Positions 38,985 to 55,100 of a DNA stretch of 64,000 nucleotides are shown here, one piece after another. The translations under genes were made by a program, and so were the position numbers. The notes under the pieces were generated by a model. That model worked only from the letters and a program-made list of their open reading frames with translations, was not told the DNA's origin and made no database searches. Source of the DNA: Eleginops maclovinus (Eukaryota > Chordata > Actinopteri > Perciformes > Eleginopidae); the NCBI RefSeq assembly GCF_036324505.1, contig NC_086368.1:23056378-23120377 (forward strand), written 5' to 3'. Within the stretch, counting starts at the first letter, position 1. The number at the start of each line of letters is the position of its first letter.

Positions 38985-41900
38985 GGTGGGAGGCATCAAG
39001 GAAAATAGCGGAGACAGGAGCAAAGTCAAAGCCGTGTGCTATAAGAGCATTTGGGGGAGGCCAGGTGTCTAACCTGTTGCTACAAGGTGGGGATTCAGAC
39101 AAATAGGTATCGTGCCAAACATGCCCATTCAATCTTCAAGGTCCGGCTCAGTGGTCACGCATAGTTTCAATGTCCAGCCTCGCTGAGGAAGGAATTGATA
39201 GATGCCTTTGTCATCTTTAAACCTGAAACTGAAAATATCTGGTCGCGTACCAGGCGCGCTGAGTCACTGAAAACGGTAGATTGCGTTTCAGTCTTTGGTG
39301 ATCCCAGAACCCCGTACTCATGAAACTCCCATATGCTTCAGAGAAATCCCTAGGTCTGTTGTGCCAACCATTCACTGCATACAGAACAAGCAAAAAAAAA
39401 AACACTAAGCAAGGAATTATCCACAATAAAAGAAACAACGCCCAAATCCACGTCTCCGGAGCAGCCGCCAGACAGTCTTTCCAAGTGTGCTGAAATCCTC
39501 TCAGGGCGGCTATCGGGTGTTAAGCGTACAGGCCTTGATGAGATAAAATGTGAGATGACATTTCACAAACCTGCGATTTTTACAGGCTGAAGGAAGGTGA
39601 CCTGCCCTGATAGCGCCGGAAATCCAAGTGCCACCTCCTCAAATCCTTATGTCCATGTGGCTGAGATGTGTTCAAAACTTTACCCTCAAGTTGTAAAAAA
39701 AAAAAGAGCAGAATCGGATTTCAGTGGTCAAATTCACAATGGCTTTTTGTGCGTGGATGTCGAGAAGGAGAACACGGCACGGAGAGCTCTTATGGATATG
39801 ACCAGGTAACCTCTGGTTGGAGATAAATAGTTCAGGCGGATGCGCGCAATCAGAATAACAATGGCACGACTGCTCACATAGATTGAGAGATGATTGGTGT
39901 TTGCTAAATTTAGGAGGGGATGGGAGTGTTCATCAGGGCCTGTTAATCATTAACTTAGCCTATTTAAAAATGATATGGCTGCTTTTCTTTATTAAGAGTC
40001 TAAATAAAAAGTGAAATTGATACGCGCAGCACAGTGGCTTCACAAAGGCTCCTTTTTCTGCTTTTCGAGGCTTTACGTTGCCTCAGTCCCTCGGGACTCC
40101 ACATTTAAAGATTTACAAAAAACAAAATAAGAAGGTGGATGAAATAGGGTGAGGGTCTTCTCATTGATAGTTGGTGGTTAATTAGTACCAACAAAGTGGA
40201 AATCCATTAACTTTAATGTAAACAGCAACAGCCCAGATTAAGGCATCAATATATTGGAAGTTGTTTTGGATAATAGCGTCAGCTAAATGACAGGTAACGT
40301 AATGTAGCTTCGTTGTTTACATTTTTCATGCTCATGCTACCATATTAACAGAATCAGGCCCACTCACCTTGCGTGGAACCTCCATCATAGCGTCACGAGG
40401 ACAGCAGCACTGAGTATCGACTTCTTGATCATTTAGAATCAGAGCGACAGAGGAAGAGTGAGATCCATTCATAATCAAGGAGCTTTAATGGGGGGGCCTA
40501 CTACAGTCAGAACATTTGATTTAATCTGGAAGTGTTTAAATTAGTTCTCTGTTGTTTGCTCCACAACAACATACCCAAAACGACCTTTGAGGGCAAAGCA
40601 ATATCACAGATAAGATTAAGATCAATTTAAGGTACTAGAACTTTCAAGAATGAGGAGCTACTTTAAAAACGTTATAAACCAATAATAATCATCCTTTAAA
40701 ATATGCAACATTTTTAAATGTACTTTACCCGGCAACATTACAATTCCAGGTAATGGGAGCTCTGTTTTTCATCTATATATTATGAATGAATATCTGTATA
40801 TTCAAACATATCGTAACTACATGTTTAAATATGCATATTATTGTAATGCTGGATATTTTGAAGTATGCATATATGTTTTCATTGTATTTTAATAATAATT
40901 CTAAAGAGTCAATAAACGAGATACATTGCAAGATTACTTCCGAAACTAAATCATTTTTGTATTTTTGCTTGAGTAAAATCTTAAATGCAGTTTTGTATGT
41001 TCATGTGGTATCATTATCTTTTAAAGACGATGAATACCTCATCCACCACAGGAACCACAAATGCTAATAAGCTGAACATCAAAAATCACACACTGAAGTT
41101 AAACTGAAAGTAGGAATGTAAGAAGCTTAATATCCCAAATGTAATGTAATATTATTGTTAACATATCTCTTTTTTATTACGTGTCCCCAGGATCAAATCA
41201 AATACAAATACTGACCTTTAAAATGCAGTAATGGTGTCCCCAAAGTTCAAGTAATAATAGTGAAATATTGAGCAGGTCTTTTGATATTTTCAAATGACCT
41301 TTTCCAAATACAACCAAATTCCGTTGCTCTCCTGACTATTGTTGTTTTGTATCACGTTGTATTGAGTTGCTCATTTGCTATCTGTGTAAACGAGAGTGGA
41401 TAACAAATTAGAAACTAACAGTCAGTACTGCCGTTAATGTCGACAAAGACCTCTATCAATGCCTACAATGTAAATTAGCATTATATAGTTTGCAATATTA
41501 CATTTAGGAGTATATATTACACTATGGTATTGGATTGCATCAGTATTAAAGTGCTGAGAAATAGGAAATAGGTGAAAACATGAAATCTTTACAAAATAGA
41601 AATTGATGCGTTCTAACGTTTCATCATCACATAAGCATTTTATTAAGTCGAGCAAAGATTTAGGATTCAGGAGTTGTTTTTCTGAACTTTCGGGTCGTAA
41701 CTTGTATGTTTTTAAGTTATGTATTTGTTCCAGGTTCTCTGTCATCTTGCAATGAAAACACTTTACAGAAAGTAGTGAAAAGTTATAAATGTTTATTAAC
41801 AAGAAAACATTTTCAATGACTTCAATGATTTCGAAATCTTTGTTAGTTTCATTAACAGTAACAACAATTTCTTTCTATTGCTTACACACACATAGCAATA

Positions 41901-42729
41901 CACACGGCCATTTTCACCGAGGACATTTGTCACATTAGGATTAGCACAGGTGCATTTAAATAAAATAAATGAACAGAGACTAAATGCCACTTAACTGCTT
42001 TGGTTTTAAGGCCCTGTTGTGTGAATTGTGGGCTCCCTGAAAAACATTTGACCTTAAATATCATCAGTAGCCACCAGCTATTAGGGAACACCTTTTCTCA
42101 CTGCAACACGCCAAAATGTCTTCTGTGAAAAAGGCTTATTCTCGAATCATTCATCACACTAGTGCTGTTTGCCAACTCTCTACACAATGCTTGACATCTC
42201 GACACATTCTTTTCTTTAATAAAACATAGACGTGACAAATCATAAACTGAGATGGTTACGCCATCAGCTTACACACACACCACAATGCTGACCTGCCCCA
42301 GCCTAAAGCATCAATACACACTGACAACAGCTGTGTTGTTGCAGCAGGACGGTCTACATCTGCTGCAGGTTTAAGACTGGAAGGTGTGAGGGACAGACGG
42401 GAAACAATGGCAGGGAGGATGGGAACATTTCTGTTGGCGCTGGAGTGTCTAAGATTTTTGAAGTGCATGTTATCTGAATAAACTAAAGTGTGTGTTGATG
42501 CGACAGAGCATTGTTTAAGAAATAAGTGAATGTAAAGGGGGGGAACCATTCAAAGAAAACTCAACATTGTCCCAATTCTTTAAGTAAAAAGCATATTCAA
42601 AGTTTAACAACAACAACCATATTAATATGTCCGATTGGAGACCAAATACAATGTTATTCATAAAAAAGAAGACATTTTGTGCAAATTAAAATGACAGAGC
42701 TTTTTGTACAAAAAGAAAGAGTATCATCT
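38985..42729. other. Intergenic region otop1-tmem128
   Basis: Upstream of otop1 and downstream of tmem128. Near 40,368-40,440 (minus) an ATG-containing stretch ends in a strong splice donor, AAG|GTGAGT, a possible upstream otop1 exon. A TTTATT at 41,792-41,797 could be a tmem128 poly(A) signal. Otherwise AT-rich with no open frame I can support. Confidence 0.45.
40368..40440 (-). other. Candidate upstream exon of otop1
   Basis: On the minus strand the segment ends GGAGGTTCCACGCAAG and is followed by the near-consensus donor GTGAGT. It lies ~1.4 kb upstream of the annotated otop1 start on the same strand. It may be a non-coding 5' exon; an in-frame ATGATG precedes the donor by 21 bases. No matching acceptor was firmly located upstream of the otop1 ATG, so this is tentative. 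Confidence 0.25.
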
Positions 42730-45700
42730 TCACCCGAGCATAGAGATGAACATGACCACACCCATGAACTGTGTGAAGAGGATGAGCGGAGTGAAGAAGG
42801 ACCACACTGGCCACAGGGCAATGTTTAAGCTGCAAGAAAAAGTAAAATAACACTTACATATATGTAACGTTATAATACATCCGTATTGATTCATCTTAAT
42901 TAAAGAGGAAGGATGTGGGAGGCTATAAAAAGGCCAGTGATTTATTTTTAGATATTGAATTTCTCAAGACAAGTCAACACATGTCTCTCCTTCTAATTTA
43001 GCATCCAAATTAGGACATTTTGCATTTGAAAGCATCCCACTTTCTTGAAATGAGTGGCTCAAACGACACAGATTCATATGAAAATTGATTTAAATGTTAA
43101 ACAATGTAGATTAGCTAATCACAGGACAATGAAGGCGAATTGGCCAATCATTTAAGGTAACTTTGAAGAGTTGAAAATGTCAGATTAAAAGAAACAGAAT
43201 TAACCAAGCAAAACATTTTATTGTATAAACAACATGGACGATTTCAGTTCACATTTTGTCACTTAACCCCTTAATATTCATGGTTATTACAGGTTTTTTT
43301 TTACTATAAATATGAATAATTACTGCAAAAAAAATGAGCGTGTTAACACGGTGTTAAGATGCTGTTTTGGAAATTATGATATTAAAGCTTAATAAAGTGT
43401 AATCCTAATGAAATGTGACTTTATAAACAAAGTGGTTTCCTGGAAGTATTTTAAGTCTATTTGCGACGACAATGCATACCTATAGAATCACCCTGACCTC
43501 ACCAGTCTGACCTGATCTTCAGTGACATAAAGAAAAGTGGAGGATGGACTTGTAAAAATGATACCCGAGTTCTACAGTAGGCATAACTTTGTCGGTTGGA
43601 AATATTATTTAAGGAAGGCAACAGCTGTTGGTGTACATAGCATAGGTTTTTTTTTCAGCCTTTTAAAGATACTATATTAAATCCAATCAGGAAAAAAGAG
43701 CTGGATAAATGGATTTTTAATAAAGATATACAAAATGATCGATGGGGGTTAAGTGACAACCTAAGTTTTATTAAACCCATTGCAAGGTGGTACAGATTTT
43801 CACACGCTGTTAAGTAAAATGTGTTTTTGAAAACGTATTTAAGTAGAATTGAAACATGCGATTCTTCCACGTGCATGTAGGGACTATAAATCTCCTATGA
43901 GGCTACTTAAGGTAATTGAACCAAATATTGTTTCACTTCTCATCATGAGCCCCAAGAGTTTGACATTGCATGTTTCAATAGGTGAGGTACATTATGTGTG
44001 TGATATCCTTTAAAAACTTTTGAAGGTTTGAAAAAATAAAATCGTTCAACTTTCACTGACATCTCAAAACATATCCTAAAGTAGAATTTGTCTTTGCTGT
44101 TTTACCTGCAAGATGCAGCAATGAAGGCTGCGGTGGTGACGGGAGGAATGGCAGGGTACACTAGTTCGTAGTGATTGATGCCTTTGTACCATTCCAGATA
44201 CACGATGCAAAACATGGCCAGAGACAGGCAGATCCCAAGGAGGACCAGACCCACATTGAACCACCAACTGGAGAAATAGGTATAAGACAAGAAGGCAAAT
44301 ATAGGGACTTATAGAAGCCTCTCAAAAATGCTTACACCACCTTACGCAAAATCAATGCTTTTCAAATTTTCTTTACAAATAGGTTTACTGTGTTTAAATG
44401 TAATTCATAGGAAATATACAAAAAAATAACACTATAATATACTTCAATTTTCTTCCTTCGTCCCCCGCACTTAACACAGCTTGCATTATAATGGTTGTAA
44501 TAGAGAAAATCAAACAACAGCTGCAAGAAACTGCGCTTGTAATTTAATCACCTTTTGATATCATCGTTCTCTATGATGTTGTTGAGGAAATCCACATAGT
44601 AGGTAACAGCTACAGATGCCACGATCCAGAAAATGGAGTGTCTGTTAATGCGAGGGAGAGGCTTAGCATCTTTTTCTTCCTGACCTGAAAGAAAATAATA
44701 AAGGAATAGAGCTTCAATAGACCTATGGAAAGGTTAAAACAACACATTGATTCATAGCAAAATACAATTTGCTCGACAGCTCACATGTACTTTAAAGTGT
44801 GACTACAGCCTTAAAGTTTTTGCCCTGAATTACACATTGCATGAAAAAAAAAAAAAAAACTTTGATAAAGAATTTACTACCAAATTTGAGATCCATCTTG
44901 TCTGGTGCTAAATCCCCTCCTTTAAACGGGTATGGAGCTTTTTTTTTTGGTGAAACTGATAGCTTTTATGAGATAATCTTACTTCTCGGAGAGGTATTAA
45001 TCTCTATAATTTAACGGTTGATTTAACATATCAGAGGATTTTGTTGGCTGCTGAAGTGTCTCAGCATGCTGGACTAGTCTGTGCAGAGTTCACAATGAAC
45101 TCCATGCCCTGAAAAATAGTTGGCCTACATTTTTAATCAAAGTTATACATGGTGGTCCACCTTTGATACGGCATGAAACTATACCACCTGTTTTTTTCAG
45201 AAGGACTACCTGTGGTGTGTACACTTCAATAAAAGCAGCAATGATTAAAGAAGGGATCACAATTGGAAAAATGTAACTTATATTGCAGTTATTAGTTTAC
45301 ACTGGCAAATGCATGACCCTTAGATTAAGGACAGTGAGCAGAGAAGAGGATATTATGTTGCTGAGCTGACACAGCGTTTGCCCAGTCAAAACAATCAAGA
45401 ATTGCTGGATTTCTGCCAGGAAGGGCCACAAAATGGGACGATTGTCCAACATATAACCCCACATTAGACAAAAAATGTTGCATTCACGAATAGCATATAT
45501 CTTTCTTCCGATATAGTTTGTGAAAGGAACAGGCTTTTAAAAAACGATAAAGCCAGTGGACTACAAACTGGCCATTTAATAGATTTACCAATAAAAGTAA
45601 GCTAAATGTCCTTCAACTATGTTAGCTCAGGTTAGCCACCAAGATGTGCTTATTTGACGTATTGTCACTAGCACTTACATTCATTAAGTTAGTGCCCAGA

Positions 45701-45919
45701 GGAACAATTCTGAGTTTAACAATAACGTTTCATTCAGGTGTTAACAGAAAGCACTTTCTCTAAATAACCTGTAAAAGTTGGCTTACAGCGCTAGCAAACA
45801 CAATGTTTCTGGAGCTTACTCTTCTCATCTTCGTCGCCATGTGTCCTTGTTTGCATAAGAAACTCGGCATCTTTCTTAAATCTATTCCGCAAAGTGGCAA
45901 GTTCACTTTCGTTCAGCAT
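42730..45919 (-). CDS. tmem128: Transmembrane protein 128
   Basis: Small multi-pass membrane protein of poorly known function, thought to reside in the endoplasmic reticulum. Four coding exons with matching phases: 45820-45919, 44552-44684, 44106-44267, 42730-42829, giving 164 residues, close to the ~165 of the mammalian protein. The hydrophilic N-terminus ([20 protein letters not shown]) is followed by about four hydrophobic segments: [55 protein letters not shown] and [20 protein letters not shown]. The YLEWYKGI block lies between the second and third. The protein ends MLG-stop. Its position between otop1 and lyar supports the assignment. The introns (1.1, 0.3 and 1.3 kb) are AT-rich, and I see no recognisable repeat in them. 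Confidence 0.9.
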
Positions 45920-48558
45920 TTTGTTGATGCTAAGTTTATCTTACAGTTCTAAAGGCTAATCATTAGAAGGCACTTCCTGTTAGACGGAGTCGCTTACTTA
46001 TGACGCACTCGACCGCGACAGCTGTAGTTTTTATTATAACTAAAACATTTTTAAAATGTCAAGACATAGCTCAAATACGGCATTAAAAAACATTAATATA
46101 TTTAATAAAATAAAATGTATTATAAGAAAAAACAATAACTAATCAAAGAACATGTGGAGGTCTTTTTTTAATCCTTTATTTTGTTCTGTTTTCATCTGTG
46201 CAAGTAATTAAACTAAGCTAATAATGCCCACAAGTTACTTCATAAGTATAAAATACAACGTTTAGTTTCCAAAATGTATGTGAATGAAAGCAATATTGCC
46301 TGAGAGTTATGCAGACCTACCCTCAACAGGCTTGACAATATAGTACTTGTAAAACACACTGATGAAATGTACTGTTTTACCGAGCACATAAACAATATCT
46401 ACATTAAACATTTTCCATGTGTTTTTTTTTTATCTATACAACAAACTACTTGTCTAATGCAATCACTGTGTTTTGTGTAGAACATCCATGAAGGCCATCC
46501 TGACACGAGAGCCTCAAACAAACTGGACCACCAGGCTGGAATTGAAACTTACCCTCAAAGGCTAACTGAGGATATTGGAACAAAAAAGTCAAACAGGGCA
46601 CATTTGATTCCATCCCTCATACACTTTACAGAATGCATAATAGCTGCCTGTATTCCAACAACTATCTTGAATGTATACTTTTACATAGCGCAGGCACTAA
46701 TCTGACACACTGCTGATACCTTTATACTAATTCACTATCAATTTCAACCTGGCACAGTCAGGGCACGTGTAGTGAAGAGAAGTGAATGATACTTTCTGCC
46801 GCTACCACTTATTCTGGAGCAACCACTAACAATCTGGTGACTTTTAGGTACACCTAAAACTGACTGCAATACATCTTTAATCATCACATGGGTTAATTAA
46901 ACTCTTAGGCATGTAGTAAAATGTTAGCTTTTGCACAAGGACCTCTATACTTACACTACACAAAATGTATTGGATGACTAAATACTTGCTTTTCAGATTA
47001 ATGATTGAAAATAAATTATCATATTATCATTGAAGTACACTTGGTATTTGATGCTTATACTTTTACCCGAGTAACATTTTATACCACTTCCCTAGGCCTG
47101 TGGCTACTTTTACTTAAATCGAAGATCTGTGCACTTCCTCCACCACTGAGCATTTGTTGTTCCTGTGCAGATGCACCAGATAACAGTGTTACCTCATACT
47201 CTGAGACATCAGTCTGAGAAGTCTGGCTCATACCCTGGGGATTAGTAAGAGAAGGAATACCTGGTCATGTTTATGCATCCTTACGATAGCAAAAGAAGCA
47301 TACAATACATGTAGTCACTGATGTACAGTACAAATAAGTACATTTAATTTACCTGAATATATGCTTCACACTTCGTACTCACTTTCGTTAATGAGACTAT
47401 GTTTTCATGCAAATCTAAATTTCTGGTTCCAATCGAATACTTTTAATGGAGAGCAATGTTTAACTACCTTGTACTTGTAACAGAGCATTTTCACACCATA
47501 TATTTGCCACTTTTAAAATTTAATAAAGTGTACACTAACATTAGCACTATAAGTTAATGGTCACACCCATTACCAAGTTTAGGAAGTAAAACACCTGACT
47601 ATTGACTGATATTAGTTTTCCCTTTCAAGAAAAAATGTGAATCTCATTCTTGTTTCAGTACAGACAAGACATATTTTTTAACTATGTAGGAAATTGCACC
47701 CACAGAAAACACATAGCCACACAGACATTTGACAGTATCAAGTAGTAGAGAAAAATCAAATCTATCTTAGATTTGTTATGCTACAGCAATGACAGGTTTA
47801 GTTTCAGCTTTTCTGGAGTATCCTGTGGGGTCTAGATTAAAACTAACACAACACAAAAACAGTGTGTTGATACTAGAAAACTTGAGTAACAGCTTGACTA
47901 ATACCCAAAGTATGCAATATACAATTACAGGTGAGCAGTGTGATGAATGAGCATCAGTGTTAAACCTGCCGGGATTACTAGAGCTTCATAAAGCTGGGCT
48001 GATTTCTGTGTGAGTGTGTGTGTGTGTGTGTGTACACAGGGTAGAGGCTGCTCATTCTAGCGGTTGAAAATCAGACAGCATTAAAACTTCACCTGAGGCT
48101 GACACCAAGCATCTTGCTTCTATGGAGCTTCTGTGTCCCTGGCCAAGTGAACCCTGTTCGGGGTGCCGAGGAATGTGCATTAGCTTCGTCCCGTGTGAGA
48201 GTCAAATTCACCTCAGGTGCACCTCTCCTGTTTCCCTTCCCCCACTCCAACATCCAATCCCACAGATAAGGTGCCATTTCCCAGACTTACCGCGGGCTTG
48301 GAATGTGAAACAGAGCGGCCGTCTATCACAATTGTCATTTCATACATTAAACAATGACACCTTGTAAGGTAATTTGTAAAAGCCCTATTCAATGCAATCA
48401 GTAAAACAACACCTTATTCAATTATAAAATGATTTAATCTTTAAGATTAGGTCATCTGTACAAAAACATCCAAGGGAGGATGGCAGACAACGAAGGCTTT
48501 TACATTTTAAAAGTCTATGAAAAATACATTTCATGCCAGACGGGCGGGACAAACAGGT
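45920..48558. other. Intergenic region tmem128-lyar
   Basis: Contains the tmem128 promoter side and the lyar 3' side. A short (TG) tract lies at about 48,013-48,031. An ATTAAA on the minus strand near 48,432 could serve lyar polyadenylation. No gene or repeat family recognised. Confidence 0.45.
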
Positions 48559-51172
<2,614 letters not shown>

Positions 51173-52142
51173 TTTTGAACGAAACTTTTGTTTAGACTAA
51201 TCCGTAAGTATAACGATTATCCAAACTGGTTCCTTCCTACTATCGGTAACCAGCGTGTAACTTTACGTTAAAACGAAATCGGTACAATGCAGAAAATCTC
51301 CACCGCACTGGTTTGAGCTAATGTCAGCCAACCAAATGAAGCTAAGGTTATCCAAAGACAGCAAAGGTTAAAATTAAACATTGACTGAAACAATTGAGGA
51401 TATATTAGTGCGTACGGTTGCCGTGGGTCTGCTCCATTCCCATAAACTTTTCAAAACACATGTGACGACACACGTTAGTTCCACTCAATGTCTTCCGTGT
51501 AAAATAGAAAATGAGAGAAGTTCCGGCCTTGATGAAAACAAACCTCGTGCCAAGCTTTTTTTTTCACTTACACTCATTTTAGACTTCATGTTACATTACA
51601 CCATCATTACTTCTTATTGTCAAAGTTATTAGTCTATTTTCTCCTGCTTCAGTTTTTGACGGATCGAAATACAGGTTACACCAGGAAGGGAAGTGACGCT
51701 TCTTACTCTGGAAAAGTGACCCATCATCCAAATAAAAGGTGGACTCCTCAGATGTAGGTTATATTTATGTCAAGCTTTACTGAACTAAAAGTATTCAGAG
51801 CTTTGATTATCGGTTTAAAGTGTATTTCTTTAGGGGCTTCATGATGCAGCGACTCACACTGCTCCCCGTTGTTTAGCCTAGCATTGTAGTTAGCTTGTTG
51901 GTCGTTTTCGTCCCAATTTTTGCATGGGTGGTCTCGTAGCACACACCGACTAGAATCTGAGCAGTTGTTGAACTATATAGGAATTTAACAATTAAAAAAA
52001 CTCGCTACCATCACTTTCAATTTGGTTGTGTTTCAAGCATTACATTATAAATAATAATGTTTATTTTAAAATATATTTGTTGTATTTCAAATGTGTCCCC
52101 TAGGTTTTTTCTAGAACTGAGTTGTTCAGCAGCTGAGTGACC
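51173..52142. promoter_or_regulatory. lyar/zbtb49 divergent promoter region
   Basis: Only 970 bp separates the start codons of lyar (minus) and zbtb49 (plus), so the two genes probably share a head-to-head promoter. No TATA box stands out on either side. The zbtb49 start is preceded by a pyrimidine-rich TTTTTTCTAG-like stretch at ~52,105-52,116, which may be a splice acceptor of an upstream non-coding exon. Confidence 0.55.
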
Positions 52143-55100
52143 ATGGACACTCTGTCCACCCACAGCTCCTACCTCCTGCAGCAGCTCCAGGAGCAGAGGA
52201 TCCAGGGTCTGCTCTGTGACTGCATGCTGGTGGTCAAAGGTGTCTGCTTCAAAGCCCACAAAAACGTCCTGGCTGCTTTCAGCTCCTATTTCAGGTGCAT
52301 TTTTGTATTTAATGGAGTGTGAATCAGTGTATTAGTATGGTTTCCCTCCTATATATTTAGCTAAGTAATCCTATGTTGCTGATTTAGAGTAACAAAGTAA
52401 TGCTTTGATTTTTTTCCAGGTCTTTATTCCAAAGTTCCCCCAGTCAAAAGAATGAGGTGTTCAACTTGGTCATCCAAGACGTGAGCGGTATGGGACAAAT
52501 ATTGGACTACATGTACACATCCCATCTTGACATCAACCAAGATAATGTTCAAGCACTCCTGGACATTGCACAGTGTTTGCAGGTTCTAAATGTCCAGAGC
52601 ATGTGCAATACTTTCCTCAAGCCTAGCCCTCCACCGGTGGAGATCCATTCATTTTCTCTCCCGGGCATGCTGAGCTCCGAGCACGACTGCCTCTTGGGGA
52701 GCAGTCTTCCGAACGATGTCGACCTCCACTGTCCCTCGGAAACACAGAGGACCAGCTTCAGTGCGGACATGGACCACAACAAAAAGATGTCTGTTTCTGT
52801 TTCTAATAGCAGCACAAATTGTGACACAGCCGGCAGCACTCAGGCACCTGTAGAAAAACAGCTTGTCCACGGCTACAAGCTCCGTAACTTCTACAGTAAG
52901 CAGTATTTCAAACAAAGTGCACTAGAGACTAATATTGCAGCCTTAAATCAAACTCCGTGCCCTTTGGTGCTGGTGGAAGAGCAGCAGATTCAGCTTGGAG
53001 TTGGTCAGGGAGGCGGCAACACTCCTGTATGCCCGGGAAACATAGTTCAGCCCAATCCTTCCTGCACACCTGTGGCAGTCAATAAGAACCCTGTTTCTTC
53101 TTTAACACCCTCAGATAATTTGAACACCCTCAGCTCTAACTCAGAAGACCCCATGCTAAACAAGCCAATGCGCCCAAAGAAAGCTGTGTACCTAAAGAAA
53201 TACAACTACCTCCGGTCTCAGAAGGCTTTGGAGGAGATGTTTGCTGAGTCTGTGAGTGAGCCTGTCCTCATCTGTCCCAAAGAGAGTCATCAAGAAGAGA
53301 AAGTGATCCAAACTGAAGTTACAGAAGCTCCGGTTGAGGGCCTTAACGTTAACAAGGAGCCGGTAATAGAGACACCCACAGAGGCACAACCTCCCAGGTC
53401 TCCAGCTGTGAACCAAGAAGAGGAAAATCTGGAGACTGTGCCTGAGCCACCGCAGCAGACAGGAAACAAGCAGTACTGTTGTGAGGTGTGTGGGAAGATC
53501 TTCAAACATCCAAGCAACCTGGAGCTGCACAAGCGCTCACATACCGGTATTTCTTCTTTATAATCACACATGTACAATAACATGTTTTGTTGTTAATTGT
53601 TTTAATTTATAAGTAATAAGGTTTTCAGACACAAACCTACATTTTTTGTCTTGCAGGTGAGAAACCCTTTCAGTGTAATGTGTGTGGGAGAAACTTCTCA
53701 CAGGTGTGGTTTGGTGTATTATTCTTATTTAAACAGTTATTCTTAGATGGGAAGATTATATGGAGAGCTCTAACTCATTTTTATTTCACAGGCTGGAAAT
53801 TTACAGACACATTTGCGGCGACACTCTGGAGAAAGACCGTACATCTGTGAGTTATGTGGTAAAAGGTAAGCTAACTGCATTTGTCAATTTACCCTAAATC
53901 TAATTCAACTTTTTTGTCATGCCCCTTCCCCCTAAAGGTATTATCTGTCCATTATTTTTTTTTTTTTTGCATGTTTGTGTCTACCTTAATTCCTAACTGA
54001 TTACTATTTTTCCAAAATCTTGACAATATTTCAGGAATAGCCCACCATAATAATTTAGTTTTCTTTACAATACCACCTTTCTCAGATTCTTATTTATCAC
54101 AAAATCATTTGTGGTGGTAACTAACTAAGAATAATAAACTACCATCTGAGAATTGACCGTGTATGCAACCATAAAATTGCCCTTAAAATTCAATATTTCA
54201 TCTGTGTTTTCCAGCTTTACTGCATCAGGGGATGTCCATCGTCACAAAGTGGTCCACACAGGAGAGAAGCCCCATCTGTGTGATATATGTGGTCGAGGTA
54301 AATAACCGCTGCAACAATTTTAAATAGCAACCTTGAACTTAATTAAGGGTCTCGTTCTCAAGTTAAACCTTTTAGAAAAACAATCCTCAGTGGTGTGTGC
54401 TGCCTTGATCACAGACTCAGCTGTAAAATGTTGACACGTTTTTCTTCTTTTGTTTGATTCACTGTTCTTGTCTTTTATCTCAGGATTTAACAACTTGAGT
54501 AATCTCAAGGAGCACAAGAGGACTCACACCACAGACAAGACATTCACATGTGACCAGTGCGGGAAATCCTTCAACACGCACAGAAAGCTTCTGAAGCACA
54601 AGGGTCGCCACTCTGGGGAAAAACCTCACAGCTGTGCCACCTGTGGTAAGGAACAGCGTCCATCTTGTTGAAAGTATTATTAATATTGATTTTACTTTGG
54701 ATGTAGTTGCATAAAATCCCAATTCTATGGCTGAATGACTCATCAGTTAACAGAAAACTAAACAGCAATTATTTTGATAAACGATTAGTCATGTTTTAAA
54801 GCTTAGCTAACATTAGGTGGTTTCAGCTTTTCAGTGGCAAGTGTTTGCGGCTCTTTATCTAATGTGACTATAAATTGCATATCTTCCGGTTATTGACTTT
54901 TGGGTGGACAAAATAAGCATTTTAAGGACACCACGTTGGGCATGACTTATCTGGTTTATACTAATAATCAATGATGCATCAAGAACATTTTCCCAAAAGA
55001 ACAATAATGAATTTATAGTTGCAGTTAAACTGTTAAATGGACAAGTGAAGAATATAAATCCTATTTTAATTCATGAAATGTATCCCACGTGTAAAATGGT

